DNA of 64,000 nucleotides from Holothuria scabra (GCA_037179385.1 CM074179.1:35365905-35429904); one strand, 5' to 3'; positions 46,140 to 59,400 are shown, counted from the stretch's first letter. Program-made: numbers and translations. The notes: a model not told the origin generated them from the sequence alone.

Positions 46140-49100
46140 TCAATTTAACTTTGTGCAGAAAATGGTGAAGTACTCAATTATCGGATCTCAATAATTTACC
46201 AATTTGCAGAAAAATTACTAATAACACACGTACTGGATGTCAACTATTCAAATTCTGCAGAAAATTGATGAATTACACATTTCGCGAGAGTTATCAATTC
46301 TAAATTTTGCAGAAAATTAATTTATTTATTTAATTACTCATTTATCAGATCTCCTCAATTTAACAATAAGCAGAAGAATGGCGACTTACCCGCTTACCAA
46401 AAATTATCAATTAAGCATTTTTCAGAAAAGTAATAAATAACTCACTTACAAAATACCATGAATTCTACATTTTTCCAGGAAATTCATGGATTATCGGAAA
46501 TTAACAATTTAACAATTTGCAGAAAAAATGACGAATTACGAACCTGCTTAAGATTCTTATTTCCACATTTTAAGAGCCAAAATTAAGAGCCCTGTCATTA
46601 AAAATAATCAATTACACCGACACTCTGATTGTCCCTTTAACTGCCATTATATCACATAAAGATACGTCATACGCCTAACGATGGCACAGTTTGTTTGCAT
46701 AATAATGATCAGTTTTCAGGCGCCAGCTAATAAAAACCAGATATATCAAAAATCAAATTGATCATGGGATCGAAAATAAAATGATCCAGTATTAATGTGT
46801 ATAATCATAAAAAAATTGAACATTGAATGCTTCATTCTAATCCAATAAATTTTGTTTGTGTTCCATATCTTGGAAGGGGCGTGGATCCTGCCCCCACGGG
46901 CCAAAAATAGGGTAAGGGCAGCATCCACAATGGTCTTAAACCATGAAATTATGGCAATTCTTATTTTTTCCTTTCATCCCAACCCACTGGTCATGCAATT
47001 GTAAATTTGACTGAACCCAAATTCGATTTTTAGGGACTCTCTCCAAGTTTTATCCCCCCCCCCCCACACACACCATAGGAGGTCGGATTGCCGCTGACAC
47101 ACAAATTCCCCCTACCTGACTGGTGTGGCTACCCATGAGTGACTATACTGACCCCTTGCTGCATATATTTCGTTCTGCTTCAGTCGTTCGTTTTGCCCCC
47201 CCCCGAGCTTGGTCGGCCACGACGGCTACTACATTTTTCCAGTTGTGGTTCGCTGGCTTGTTTTCACACATAACGGCAGGTTTCATTTTTACAGTCTTTG
47301 GTATGACTCGACCTGGGAGTTGATCCCGGGACTTCCCCGTGAGAGGCAGATGATCTTACCGTTAGACCAAACACACGATATAATATAGAAACTACGCATC
47401 CGACTATGCATAAAAATTCCTTAAAAGTCGCTGTTTTTGTTAGCATAATTTGAGCGATGTGACTATTATTTCATGAGTTCCCCAGCTGTCAAGAAAGAAC
47501 ATCTTGCCTTTGCACGCAAACTTTTGCATTGCGTGGTACTCTCCAAGAGGTCATATGACATTTACAGTAATTTTATATTATCGTTAAAATCCCCCTGGTT
47601 GAAATGTTGTGGCGAAAGTTAGCTTTTGTACCAATCAAGATTGAAGACCCCTTAATATTTTTTTTTTTTTGAAAAATGTAAAAATAAATTCTTGTAATAT
47701 TGCTATTCAATACTGCTTAATAATATATTTCACTATACATAACATTTCTGGACACTCAAATATTATTGATTTTTTCAAAGAAAAGGAGACACCTCCCTCT
47801 CTACCCCTGTTTCTATAGACCCGTCCCGATAACGGATGTTCGAAGAAAAACTTGTAGCTCCCTTCTCTACTCTTCAGTGGATAACAACTTCATACCGGTA
47901 CGCTTATACGTGTTTAAAGATCTTTTCCTGTTTCCTCCTTGAAACCAGTCTGAATTAAATGAGATTATCATCACTGACTGCACTTTGTAAACGAAAATGT
48001 TGCCCGATGGTTCGGCCTTTAAGTATTAATGGGGTTCAAATAGGTTCAGATACCCTGCTTCAAAAAAGATAATTAAATGGCAGTTGTTGTTTTTGTCCTA
48101 AAACAAGCCCAGATAAGTATAGCCTTTAAGTGAAAACTATACCAAACTTTAAATTTGTAGATGTCGTGTTCAATTTTTACTGCGTATCGACCTTGCTGAC
48201 ATTGACGTCCCAATAACAAAGAAAACAAGTAATTATAGGGGTTCTTTTGAAAAGGTAGCAGAAAGTGGAAAAAATTGATTTAATTGTAGAGTCTGATATG
48301 GTACTACAAATTTTACATATATCAAACCAGGAGCATAGCAAGAGGGGAAGAAACAAAGTGCCCCTTGAAAAAATCAAAGTAAAATCGTTGAGACAGTAAA
48401 ATGAAAGAGAGAGAGATTGCTCCAACCCCAAGTTCGAGTTGGAGGGGCTCTTTGCAAGTCCCCCCCCCCCCCCACACTCCTGCCTCAAGAAGTCGGATTT
48501 GTCCCTAACACACAGATACACAAAAATGTTTCGGTATGAAAACATGTGTGATGGATTAGTTATAATGACAGCGCACTTTATTCTAGCTCTCTCAATGTAG
48601 AAATAGGAATCTAAGCATATTTGTAATTCGTTATTTTTCGGCAAATTGTTAAATTGATAAGATCCGACATTTCACCAATTTTCTTCAAAAGGTAGAATCG
48701 ATGACAGTATTTTGTAACTGAGTAATGTATTATTTTTCTGCAAAATGCTAAATAATAGCAAAAACAACGAAAACAAGTAATAATAGGGTTTTTTTGAGAA
48801 GGGAGCAGGGAGAAGGGAGAAGGGAGTGATTTAACTGTAGAGTCTGATATGGTACTACAAATTTTACATATATCAAACCAGTAGCTTAGCAAGAGGGTAA
48901 GGAACAAAGTGCCCCTGGAAAAAATCAAAGTAAAATCGTTGAGACAGTAAAATGAACGAGAGAGTTTTCCCCAACCCCAAGTTCGAATTTGAGGGGCTCT
49001 TTGCAACTTTCAACGATAATATCTGGGAAGTGGGTAACTGGTCAATTGATAAGATCCGATAATTCACCAATTTTCTTCAAAATGTAGAATCGATGACAGT

Positions 49101-49200
49101 ATTTTGTAATTGAGTAATATATTATTTTTCTGCAAAACGCTAAATTGATAATATCTGGGAAGTAGGTAATTGGTCATTTTTCTGCACATTATGAAAACGT
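46140..49200. mobile_element. Foldback-like element X1
   Basis: The left end has irregular AT-rich repeats built on TTGCAGAAAATTGATGAATT (46140-46560). The right end has the same motif inverted (48610-49200). Between them lies non-coding sequence that pairs inversely with element X2. A near-exact direct duplication is visible inside (about 48290-48450 against 48845-49010). Confidence 0.55.
47200..47377 (-). mobile_element. tRNA-derived SINE with recognisable promoter boxes
   Basis: The minus strand reads TGGTCTAACGG (A box) and GGGATCAACTCCC (B-box-like), then GAGTCATACCAAAGACTG, AAACAAGCCAGCGAACC and CACAACTGGAAAAA. It is the copy with the best preserved tRNA-like head in the window. Confidence 0.7.
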
Positions 49201-50559
49201 TTAAGTGCGGTCAAATTACCAACTTAATCACTACTTTATCTTAGTTAACATTTTACAACAAAATGATGAAATGTACACTTATTATATTAACATTTTGCAG
49301 AAAAATGGTGAATTACTCAGTAATCGAATCTCAACAATTTACCAATTTGCAGAAAAATTACGAGTAACACATATAATAGGTGTCATCAATCCAACATTTT
49401 GCAAAAAATTGACGAATTGCACGTTTTTAGGTTTTTGTCAATTCTACATTTTGCAGAAAATTATTGAACTACTCATTCATCAGATCTCACCAATTTAACA
49501 ATAAGTAGAAGAATAACGATTTACCCACTTACAGATATAATCAATTTAGCATGTTGCAGGACAATAATACATTACTTACATAAATTCTAAATTTTGCAGG
49601 AAATTGATGAATTATCGGATCTTAACAATTTGCAGAAAAATGAGGAATAACCAGCCTGCTTAAGATTCATATTTCCACATTTTAAAGAGTTAGAATAAAG
49701 TGCGCTTTCATTAAAACCAATCCATTAATTACACATGTACTCATACCGGAACATTTTTGTGTATCTGTGTTTTAGGGGCAATCCGACGTCTTGAGGCGGG
49801 GGGGGGGGGGGGGTAAAACTTGCAAAGAGCTCCTCAAATTCGAATTTGGGTATGGGGCAATCCCTCTCTTTTATATTACTGTCTCAAGGATTTTACTTTG
49901 ATTTTTTTCTGGGGGCAATTTGCCACTTCCCCTTTTGCTATGCTACTTGTTTTTTATGTGTAAAAGTTGAAGTAGCATATCAGACTCTACAATTAAATCA
50001 CTTTCTTTCCATTCTCTGGTACCATCTCAAAAGGACCCCAATAAATTACTTGTTTTCATTGTTTTAGGGACGTAAATGTTAGCAACGTCTAAACGCCCTT
50101 AAAATTGAACACAACAGCTCCGAATATAAGTTTGTAATAGTCTTCACTTAAAGGCAATACTAACCCGGGCTTGGTTTAAGACAAAAAAAAAACGACATTT
50201 AATTATCCTTCTTGAAGGAGGGTATGACCTATTTGACAGTTTGAGCCCCATTAATTCTTTAAACTTGAATCATCGGGAAAAAAATTCGCTTACAGAGTGC
50301 AGTCAGTGATTATCATCTTAGGCTGTTTCAAGGAGGAAACTATCCTTACTATGAAGCTGTTTTCCACTGAAGGGTCACGATGGAGAGGAGAGCTGAAGGG
50401 TTTTCTTCGGACGACCTGTCCTGGGTATGACGTTAGACATCATCAAGGTGGGATAAGGAGATCGTGTGCGGCGTGTAGTTTGTCCCCGACTTTCGCCTAT
50501 AAAATGCTCACTTAAGACCTTTATTACTCATCCCATGACTGGCGAGTTGTCGGCGCCAC

Positions 50560-50735
50560 AAAACCGAACAAGTCCCTCAGTGGTTTTCCCCTGTGGGCTG
50601 GGGGTTGTAAAATATGCCCACGGCATTCCCCGCCTGCCGTAAGAGGCGACTATACGAGAGGACTTGAACAGTACTTGAACAGTATGACAAAATATAACAG
50701 TTTCGTGATAGTGGGTCGTTAAATCTTATCTAACT
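50560..50735 (+). repeat. Second interspersed repeat family, in X2
   Basis: It contains GGGCTGGGGGTTGTAAAATA, CCCCGCCTGCCGTAAGAGGC and a GTCGTTAAATCTTATCTAAC tail. Related sequence occurs near 10380 and 63420. It has a short-SINE look, but promoter boxes are not evident. Confidence 0.45.
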
Positions 50736-50924
50736 TCTTCGGACAACCGTTATCGGGACGGGTCAAGAGAAAGACCGTAGATAGAGGGGGTCCCCTTAGT
50801 CTTTGGGAAAAAATCTTTGGCGTGTGAGTGTCCGCAAATGCAATGTATAGTGAAATATACTATTAGGCAATATTTATGGGAAAATTAAAATTTATTTTAC
50901 ATATTAAGCCAGTAAACCTCAACT

Positions 50925-50995
50925 GGAAAAGGGCCGTGGTCGACTCGACTTGAACCAATAGGTTGGAAACTGGACCGTAAAACTCCATTTAAATA
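50925..50995 (+). mobile_element. SINE 3' fragment
   Basis: Contains AACTGGAAAAGGGCCGTGGT, CTTGAACCAATAGGTTGGAA and the start of a TAAATAAC tail. Confidence 0.55.
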
Positions 50996-51873
50996 ACCAC
51001 CCATAAAATATCATTCACTTAACTACATTAACCCCCCCCCCCCCCTCCGTTCATCCACCTATTTCTCATTTTGTTTCATATTTTTCATTGGTGGACAGAG
51101 CGCCCATCGCCCAAGCTCGGGGGACAGGGGTTGAACGACTGGAGCAAAACGAAATACAAGTAGCAAGGGGTCAGTATAGTCACTCGTGGATCACCACACC
51201 AGTCAGGTTGGGGGGATCTGTGTGTTAGCTTCAATCCGACCTCCTAAGGCGGGGAAGGGTAACACTTGGAGAGAGTCACTCAAAATCGAATTCGGGTTGG
51301 GCAGAATTTATAATTGCATGCCCATTGGGTTGGGTGAAACGTAAAATAAGGATTACCCTAATATCATGGTTAAAGACCATTGTGGATGTTGCCATAAACC
51401 ATATTTTGGCCCGTTGGGGCAGGACCTTGCCTCTTTCCAAATATGGAACACAAACAAAATTTAGGGGATTAGAATGAACAGTTCAATGTTCAGATATCTT
51501 ACTATTATACACAGGAGTACGGGATCATTCCACTTTCGATCCCAAGAACAGTTAAATTTTTGATATATCTGGTTTTTACTAGAGGGAACCCGGCAATGGA
51601 CCACCATGCAAACAAACTGTGCCATCAGTTTGACCGATGACCTATCTTTATGTTATAAAATGAGAGTCAGGGGTTCGTTTGAATTGATTATTTTTAATGA
51701 AATCCCACTTTATTCGACCTCTTTAAATTGTGGAAAGAGGGAACTAAAGTAGGTTTGTAATTCGTCATTTTTCTGCAAATTGTTAAATTCTTAAGATCCG
51801 ATAAATCATGAACTTCCTGCAAAATGTAGAATTGATGGTATTATGCAAGTGAGTAATTTGTTATTTTTCTGCT

Positions 51874-53122
51874 TTACTGGAAACTGGAAACTTTTCTTTG
51901 ATTTAGCCTTAAAGACGTATGGCAATAAGTTTTTGTTTTCTTGTAACTATAAAAAATATGATGTGTCTATTTCAAACACTTTCATTGAAAATGTTGTTCA
52001 TTCTTGGTGTGATGCCTCCTTTGTGGAACCTTAAAGTAATTTTAGCGATCAAATACTGTGGAATAACTCTTACATTAAAATAAATAGTAAAGTTGTATTT
52101 AACGATCAACTACTTAATTATGGTTTGTTGTATTTAAGGGATATTTTTGATCAAAATGGGAGTCCGTTGGTTTGGGAAACTTTCCGAAATACCTTCCCAG
52201 CCCCAGGTATTACCTTCGTTTTTTATTGGGGATTGTTTTCTAGTATCCCAAATGCTTGGCGAGCAGATATTCTTTCAAGTAGACATGCAAATACCCAAAA
52301 CTCGAACCAGTTGTTTTACCATAAAGTCATGCATTCTCTTTCAGTGTCTCAATTGGTTTATCGTCGTCTCATTGTAAAGACAGTAAGTCCCCCTACAGCT
52401 ATGGAAAAATGGGTTAAAGACTTTCCAGGTATTTCTATCGATGCCTGGAAGCATATTTTTAGGAGCCCTTGGGCTACTACAAGAGAAACCAAGATTGTGT
52501 TTTTACAGTTCAAATTCTTACATAGAATCTAACCCACAAACAGGCTTCTTTATTTAATGGGGAAAACAGACTCACAACTCTGCACATTCTGTCAAAGAGA
52601 GATTGAATCTATTGAGCACCTTTTTTGGGCTTGTACAATCAGTTCTACTTTTATTCTTGACGTTGAATCGAGGTTTCTTGGTAATCAGTTTGTGTTTTCT
52701 AAGAATGATATTTTCTTTGGGTACCAGTATAGTATTTGTCATCCATACAATTTTTTTGATTTTGCATTTGAAGTATTATTTGTTTTCATGTAAACTTCAA
52801 TCAATAAAACCAAATGTAAATAGTTTTTATTACAAGTTTAAGTTTGCTATTCAAACTGAGGAATATATATTTTTTAAGAGGAAACAAATATCAAAAGGTA
52901 AAGTTAATTATTTAAATTTAAAAGACGCCTTTTCAGTTTGTGAGGGTCTATTTGACCCAATTGATTCTTAATTCATTTGATTTTCGCAACGAAATTTTCC
53001 CCCTTTTCTTAGACAGTTTGAAAGTATGAGAATTGCTTTGTAATGTTATTATTCTGTTGATTGAAATATTGCTGTAAAAACAGATTCAAAAAGGAAATAA
53101 AGATGGAAGAAAGAAACAAAAA
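51874..53122 (+). pseudogene. 5'-truncated L1/Tx1-like LINE, end of ORF2
   Basis: One frame reads through FVEP (stop at 52032), ILWNNSYIKINSKVVFN, MEKWVKDFPGISIDAW, TTRETKIVFLQFKFLHRI (stop at 52530), then PTNRLLYLMGKTDSQLC. The C-terminal zinc knuckle CTFCQREIESIEHLFWAC has the pattern C-x2-C-x8-H-x4-C. After a frameshift near 52790 the end reads CKLQSIKPNVNSFYYKFK to EGLFDPIDS (52971). The order of these motifs is that of L1-type ORF2 ends. Flanking TATTTTTCTGCT (51862-51873 and 53123-53134) is a 12-bp target duplication, although that motif also belongs to the host repeat. The copy is dead. Confidence 0.75.
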
Positions 53123-53700
53123 TATTTTTCTGCTAAACTGAAATATTTATATATAATATATAAGAATATATAAGTAAATAAAAATTCTAAATTGATTATA
53201 TTTGGTAAATGGGTAAGTCTTCATTTTTCTGCTTATTGTTAAAATGATTGGATCTGATTAATGAGTTATTTATTAATTTTCTGCAAAATGTAGAATTGAT
53301 TACATTCTTTAAACGTGCAATTCATCAATTTTTTGCAAAATGTTGAATTGATGACATTTATTACGTATGTTATTCGTATTTTTTTTTCAAATTGGTAAAT
53401 TGTTGAGATCCGATAAAATTCACCATTTTCTGCAAAATTTTAATAAAATAGGTGTACATTTCATCATTTTGTAGTAAAATACTAAGATAAAGTAATGATT
53501 AAGTTGTCAATTTGACGGCACTTAAACGTTTACGTAGCACATTGTTAAATTTTTGAGATCTGAATAATGATTTATTCATTAATTTCCTGCAAAATGTAGA
53601 ATTGATTACATATATTCTACATCATTAGTTCATCATTTTTCTGCAAAATGTTAAATTGTCGACATCCGTTAAGTCGGCACCTTAACGTTTCAATACAATC

Positions 53701-54289
53701 GCCAATTTAAATTCATTGTTTCAAAAAAGCAAAATTTTCCACACGCTCCTAGACCCTCAACGTGCAATTCGTAATGCATAATTGCTGCCTCATCATCGGT
53801 TTGATAAGCCTTTTCGGACTCTGGAAATGACAAAATCGAAATTTGTCATTTGTGACACCAGATAATCAAGTGGCACCGACCGACAACTTCAGTGCTATTT
53901 TAATAAATTTTTTCCCCTAATATTCCAAATTCCAGTTTAAGCCCTTGACTTTGAAATACTTTGTGTAAATTAGACAGCAAAGTTTCGGAAATGTTTAAAA
54001 TTTTATTGAAGAGCTTTAGTTAGTAGGGCTTCAATAAAAGCAACAACCATCTTCATGCGATCACTGTGGAATCATTCTCAGATTTTCCAATATAGGAAGT
54101 GTAGATCCTACGATTAGTAATCTCCAACTTTTCAAATTTTCCTGTACAATAAACTCAGAATCAAAAGGTTTCTGCAATACAAGCTCCATATCCACCGTGA
54201 AATATTTGTAAAAAGACAAAAATTTCGGCGCCCTTCGCGTCCGCAAATTACGTCCCTAATGCAGTGGTGTTCACCCTTCAAAGAAAACT
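53701..54289. other. Junction between X2 and block B
   Basis: No gene. A minus-strand TTTGTCTTTTTACAAATATT-type stretch and a GGCGCCCTTCGCG motif link it to hAT-related fragments elsewhere in the window. Confidence 0.35.
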
Positions 54290-55224
54290 CGGAAAATTTC
54301 CCTTTTTCATGGGGGAGGGGGGGGGGCTGGTGTGCCCCCTTTAATTCACTCTGCAACTTTCTGATGTTTACACTCTCCCCAATCAGAAGCACGTTTAGTT
54401 TTATTATTGCTTTTTTATCGAAGACTTCTATTTTTACTGTAAATCTATCTTGTACATGGCAACGTGCATTGGACTTGCCTAAAATAGTAAATAAATCAAA
54501 GTTCATAATTGAGATACCCTGAAAATGTTTTAGTACCTCTAAATAATTTAACAAATAGTCTGAAAATTTAAAAAGTCGAATGTCAAGGAAGGCAAGGAAG
54601 ATGAATCTTTCGAGTTGTTGAGACAAACTTTTTTCTTGGGGGGGGGGGGGGGGGGAGTGGAGGAAGGAATAGGGGTGCAAACCAATGTTGTAAATGGTCT
54701 TAAAACTTTTAGGTTTTCAAATTGTTAAGTATTTTTCTTAACAGAATTGTACCTCCCTGGGGAGCATAACTTCTTCGCCAGTATATGCTGGTTTTGGGAG
54801 TTGGGGAGACCTTAGAAAAACGAAAAGTCTCTTTCCTCTTAATATTTAATAGACAAACTGTATGGTTTCTGGAGATATTAGTTGAGAACAGGAACATGAA
54901 GTATTTCTTTTATTTCGAAGAGAGGTTTGGTAAAATAGGGTGTTTATACACTCGATGCGGATCTGATCGCCCGGTGTTATCAGCATGTCGAATTACTTGT
55001 TTGGCTTAATCCTGGTGCATTACATTTGTCTCGTATGACCATTCTCCTTGCTTCAGCGGAAGTGGCTCCAAATGAATTACGAAAGACAAGCACACGCGCG
55101 TGTGTATCAAAATGTAAACAACAACAACAATATCAAAAACAAAAAAAACAAAAAAAAAATCATTGAGAAAGCACATTTGTGGACTTCTGCAATTCTTTCT
55201 CCAGAGAGGAATTCGGTGAAAGGT

Positions 55225-55430
55225 CACCGTTGATCTCGGGTCACCGATGATCCTGGGAGCATTAACATTACAAATTGGATTGCCTGCGCGGGGTCTGATC
55301 CTGCCCCCTAACTAGCATCAAAATCGGGAGATCAGATCCGAATCTGATATGCATTCACACTACAAATTTGATCTCCAGCAGTGGATCAAACCCCGCTCAG
55401 GCGATCAGATCCGGATCTACTAAAAAAAGC
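55225..55430. mobile_element. GATC-rich element with inverted ends, block B
   Basis: Diverged copy of the element at 1870-2062, with GCCTGCGCGGGGTCTGATC and, further on, ACCCCGCTCAGGCGATCAGA-like sequence in inverse orientation. Confidence 0.48.
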
Positions 55431-56031
55431 ACCCTTGGATTACACTCCAACTAATGAACAAAGGAAAAAACTTTTATTTTGGGACCAGTTTCTATTTATA
55501 TGGTAGATAAAATAAGTTATAAATTAGGAAAGTTGCAACCTGTAAAATGCAATTCGTTTGTATTGTAATTTTTACACTGTAGTAGCAATGGCGCTTGATT
55601 TGAGTCATTTGAGTTTATAAAATCTATAAAAAAGTACTAACCCTGTCTCCATAAGAAAAACCATAGAACTGAATGAAACTAATTTGACAAAATTTGTATG
55701 AGTGTAGTTTTCTTGGATTTTATTATTACAATGAAAATGTACAACCGAAATAAAAACACTTTTACGAAGTTTAAATATTTTCTTTATTCAATCTGCATCA
55801 ACACACATGCTGGAAAAACATCTAATTTTAAATGTACCGTTCCCATCAAGTCGTCTGAAAGTAAAACTTTAAGAGTCAATAACGTTTTTAAAACGGTGGA
55901 TGACTTACTTGAATTCTCAGCCTCCGCTATTTTCCTAGGTGCAGTGCTGTCGAAAAACGCATCACACAAAAGTAAAGAAAATGTTTATCATAAGGATGTC
56001 GATCCGCGCGACACTGGGTTTAATTAATTAA

Positions 56032-56419
56032 TCAAAGAGGGCGCACTTTCATTTCAGTGTACTTGATACCGCAGTCGTTTCCGGAAAGACCGTGCCAAAA
56101 TATAGTTTGTCCTTTACTACCACTTCGTTTACCGTTCAAATTTGAGTATGCGCAACTGTATGAAATGGTGCGGCAGTTGCAGAAGAAACCTTCGCAACAT
56201 TCTTTATCATATGTGTAATGGTCGCATGGACTCGAAGAACTTTCACCTCTGTGTTTGTACCACCAGGCACCTTCATGTACAGCAGCACAGTTGCCTCCAT
56301 AGTGATAATAATAATAGCAATAATAATAATAATAACAACAGTAAACACCATCACCGCCGTCATTGTCTGTATCACTCGTACTGAACGGTTGGTCGGGTGA
56401 TGTCTCATAGCGTCGTAGC
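56032..56419 (-). pseudogene. Gene B exon 9: fibrinogen C-terminal exon with 1-nt deletion
   Basis: The exon starts correctly at TTTTAACAG with codons for GYDAMRHH, then loses one base near 56390-56397 compared with gene A. In the spliced frame it continues into an Ile-rich sequence. The intended frame stays open downstream: PFSTSDTDNDGGDGV, a 15-residue Tyr/Cys block (56299-56343), GGNCAAVHEGAWWY, CAYSNLNGKRSG and MKVRPL before TGA. An open original frame argues that the deletion is recent or a sequence error. Confidence 0.72.
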
Positions 56420-59400
56420 CTGTTAAAAGTAACGAATAAATAGATCAAGGGGTCTCTGATATCTTAGGCTACTGCAGATGAAGAGGTAAATATTTGGCCT
56501 CATTTTTTTATTGGACGTATTTCAGCACAATCTTGTATTAGTCTATTTATGACAACTAATTAAACAATGTTTAAGCATATATTGAAATCAGCGTCTTATC
56601 ATTTCCAGTCCTGTTTTTTACAGGAAAAAAAAAACATATACACATGTATATTATATAGTTTCACTAGTCGTGTCTAGAATAGGATACCTAGTGATACATT
56701 TAGCGTAATGTAAATTTTGGTACGGTACCTTTTCGTATTGTAATAGTCGCCCCTAAAGGTGCAAGCTGTTTTGCTAAACACGTCGCAATTTGGAAATTTT
56801 TTCATCATTAAATATTGCGTTATTTTGTGTGTTTTATAAATTTTAGTTTTGTGGTTGGTAGACCATTTATCATCAATTCGTAGCTCTAAAGTTGTTTTAC
56901 TATCAAATTGAATAATTTATGCAGACTTGCATAAAAGCGGACTTTCCAAAACGGTATTCTAAGGGAATTAGTCTGCAAAAACTCGTAATCAACTATTTGC
57001 CTACAGTTGTAAAGTTTCACTGGGCATCAATATCTACGGTGGTCATTGACTAGTAGTGCAAAAAAGGTTTGGAAGTAATGACTAAAGTACCAAAGAACTA
57101 CGTCGTACAAAATTTACCGGTAGATATTTGTCTTTAAAATTTCTCATCAAAAATGAAAATGCGTTAATCACGATTTATGACAACTACCAAATTCGGCACA
57201 TCATTCACACTTAGTTTCACAAGGCGGAACTTAATGTGGAAATTAGATGTAAAATTTGGAAATTGCTCCATTCCTCTTTTTGTCTCGAGTCATTGCGATA
57301 TAAATGGCCAGTGGGAAAACAAATTCTTGAATTTATCGTCATTACTTTTACAAGCTTAAGCCAAAAATTGAATAGCGATGTTTTACTAAAGTTGGTTTAT
57401 TTCATGTACAAAAATATGTACAATATTATTTTAAGAGAGAGCTTCAAATGCAATGATATTGCTTGGAAAAGTTGATAAAATGTTTTAATCATACCGATTT
57501 TATTGTTGCCAAATTCATATAAAAAGAAAATTCTCTGCGTGTCCATGTTCATTTTCAGTTCCTCGGTCAAAATTCCAGTTGAACCCAGTTAAACTGGGTT
57601 CAACTGGATCCAGCTAGAACCCAGTTAGAAACCAGTTGAAAACCAGTTAAACCCAGTTAATCTAAAATGGAAATTGGAACAAATTCAACTGGATTGAATG
57701 TAGTCAATCCAGTTGAAAGCTGTTAACCCAGTTCAGCCCACTTCAACCCAGTTGGTTTTATATGGGATTTCAAACAAGACCAGCTGGGTTCAACTGGGTC
57801 CCAGTTGAACCCAGTTGAATTAGTCAACTGGGTTCAACTGGAATTTTTACCGGGGTTTGGACTTGAAAAGAGTGAAAAGGTTAGTAAAATTAGTAATTCA
57901 TCCACACTATGAGTTCATGTATATGGAATAATCTAAACAATACACTTAAATTTTGAAAGAATCAATTTAAACGTGATAAGATCAATTTCAAACTAACCTG
58001 CATTTCCACTGTAACTTCCCAGTACAGTCATTCTATACTTGGTCCCTTCATTTCCGATACGAAATCCGCTGTACACGGCTCTGTAGTGCCTGTTACCAGA
58101 GTCAATCATATCAATCCGGAGTTCATAGTTTCTCTGGCTAGTAAGGTAATGTATTTTATCATTTCCAAGCCAAAAGTCTTCATCTAATTCACCAAATCCG
58201 CTTTTGTAAGAACTCCACGACAGATCAAAATTTCGGGTAGAATCTGGAATGCGTCTCTGCAAAACCTTCGTAAAAAAATAAAATAATCAAGAAATGGCTC
58301 AACCTGTTTTCTCATAACTTTGCAGTGACAATGACTACCCCCAAAGTAGCCGTAACAAACCGTCGCGGGACATCTCATTTCGTGCCTTTAACGTTGCATC
58401 AGTACCCGCTCACCGATTGAGTAATATAAAAGCTGTTACTCAGTATTGACGAATTGGGTGCAGAGTCCATATAACTGGACATCATTCATAAACCGTCGGG
58501 ATTTCCTTTCAATCTGTAACGAATGTTGTTGAAGCATTGTTTATGTCATCCAACGCAGGACTTGAAATAAATGTGTAACAATAGTTTGTATATTTTTCAC
58601 TTTAGTCGAAAGCTCTGGTAGGTTTCAAACAGTCTAAAAAATAACATTACACTTTAAATGATTCTAAAACACATGTGTATAGTATTATTGTTTTCGTTAA
58701 TAAACACATTGCATACCGTCCATCGCAGTCCTTCTGATATGTTGCAATAAACCTGAAACTCCCGCCAATTTGAAGGTAAGATGTGGTACAACCCACTACC
58801 ACTATAACCTTTAGTTGATGGAACTTCATCACAGTCTCTTGGCCGTCGACATCTCGATCCGTCGACTAAGTAACCTCTATTTCTGCAGTCACAGTTGTCT
58901 CCATTACCAACAAATCCTGTATTACAAGAACAGCGCCCTCCACCTGTTATACTTGTGCACCTTGCGTTTCGATCACATGCGTAATTAGTGCATGACAAAC
59001 CTCTGCTACTACAAGAACACCTCTGTGAACACCGACTGTTTGTGAAGGATTCTCCAATCTATGGTAAAAAAAATAACAAGGAAATAATTTTACATAGGAA
59101 TACATATTTTTTTCTAAAACGGTTAATAGTTTTTTCCCTGTCAACATTAACCGCAACGTAAGAAACTCTCAAGGTGCTGAGTTATAATCAGGGAACACTC
59201 TACTGTACTGCTAACCCAGTCGCTTCAACCGACTAATACTTAAGATCATACTCTTGAAATAAAAGAATTATCCACTTAAGTGTCTTTTCACGATGACATA
59301 CAAAACAAAGATTATATTTTTATTATATACTTATGAAAAGATAAGTTTTGGGGTCAACTTTTAAACATTCTTCTGCCTATTACGAGACGTATGAAAACTT

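Larger units (their letters stand above)
49200..53700. mobile_element. Foldback-like element X2, inverted relative to X1
   Basis: It carries the same terminal repeat arrays (49200-49680; 51730-51873 plus 53123-53690). The interior pairs inversely with X1: 49800-49870 with 48420-48480, 50735-50790 with 47780-47840, 51170-51570 with 46740-47100. Without the LINE inserted at 51874-53122 its length is close to X1's. Confidence 0.55.

Noticed and set aside
48177..49070. Minus-strand ORFs sharing FYCLNDFTLIFSRGTLF
   Set aside because: The shared protein comes from a recent direct duplication inside element X1. The related X2 segment does not keep the frame through comparable ends.
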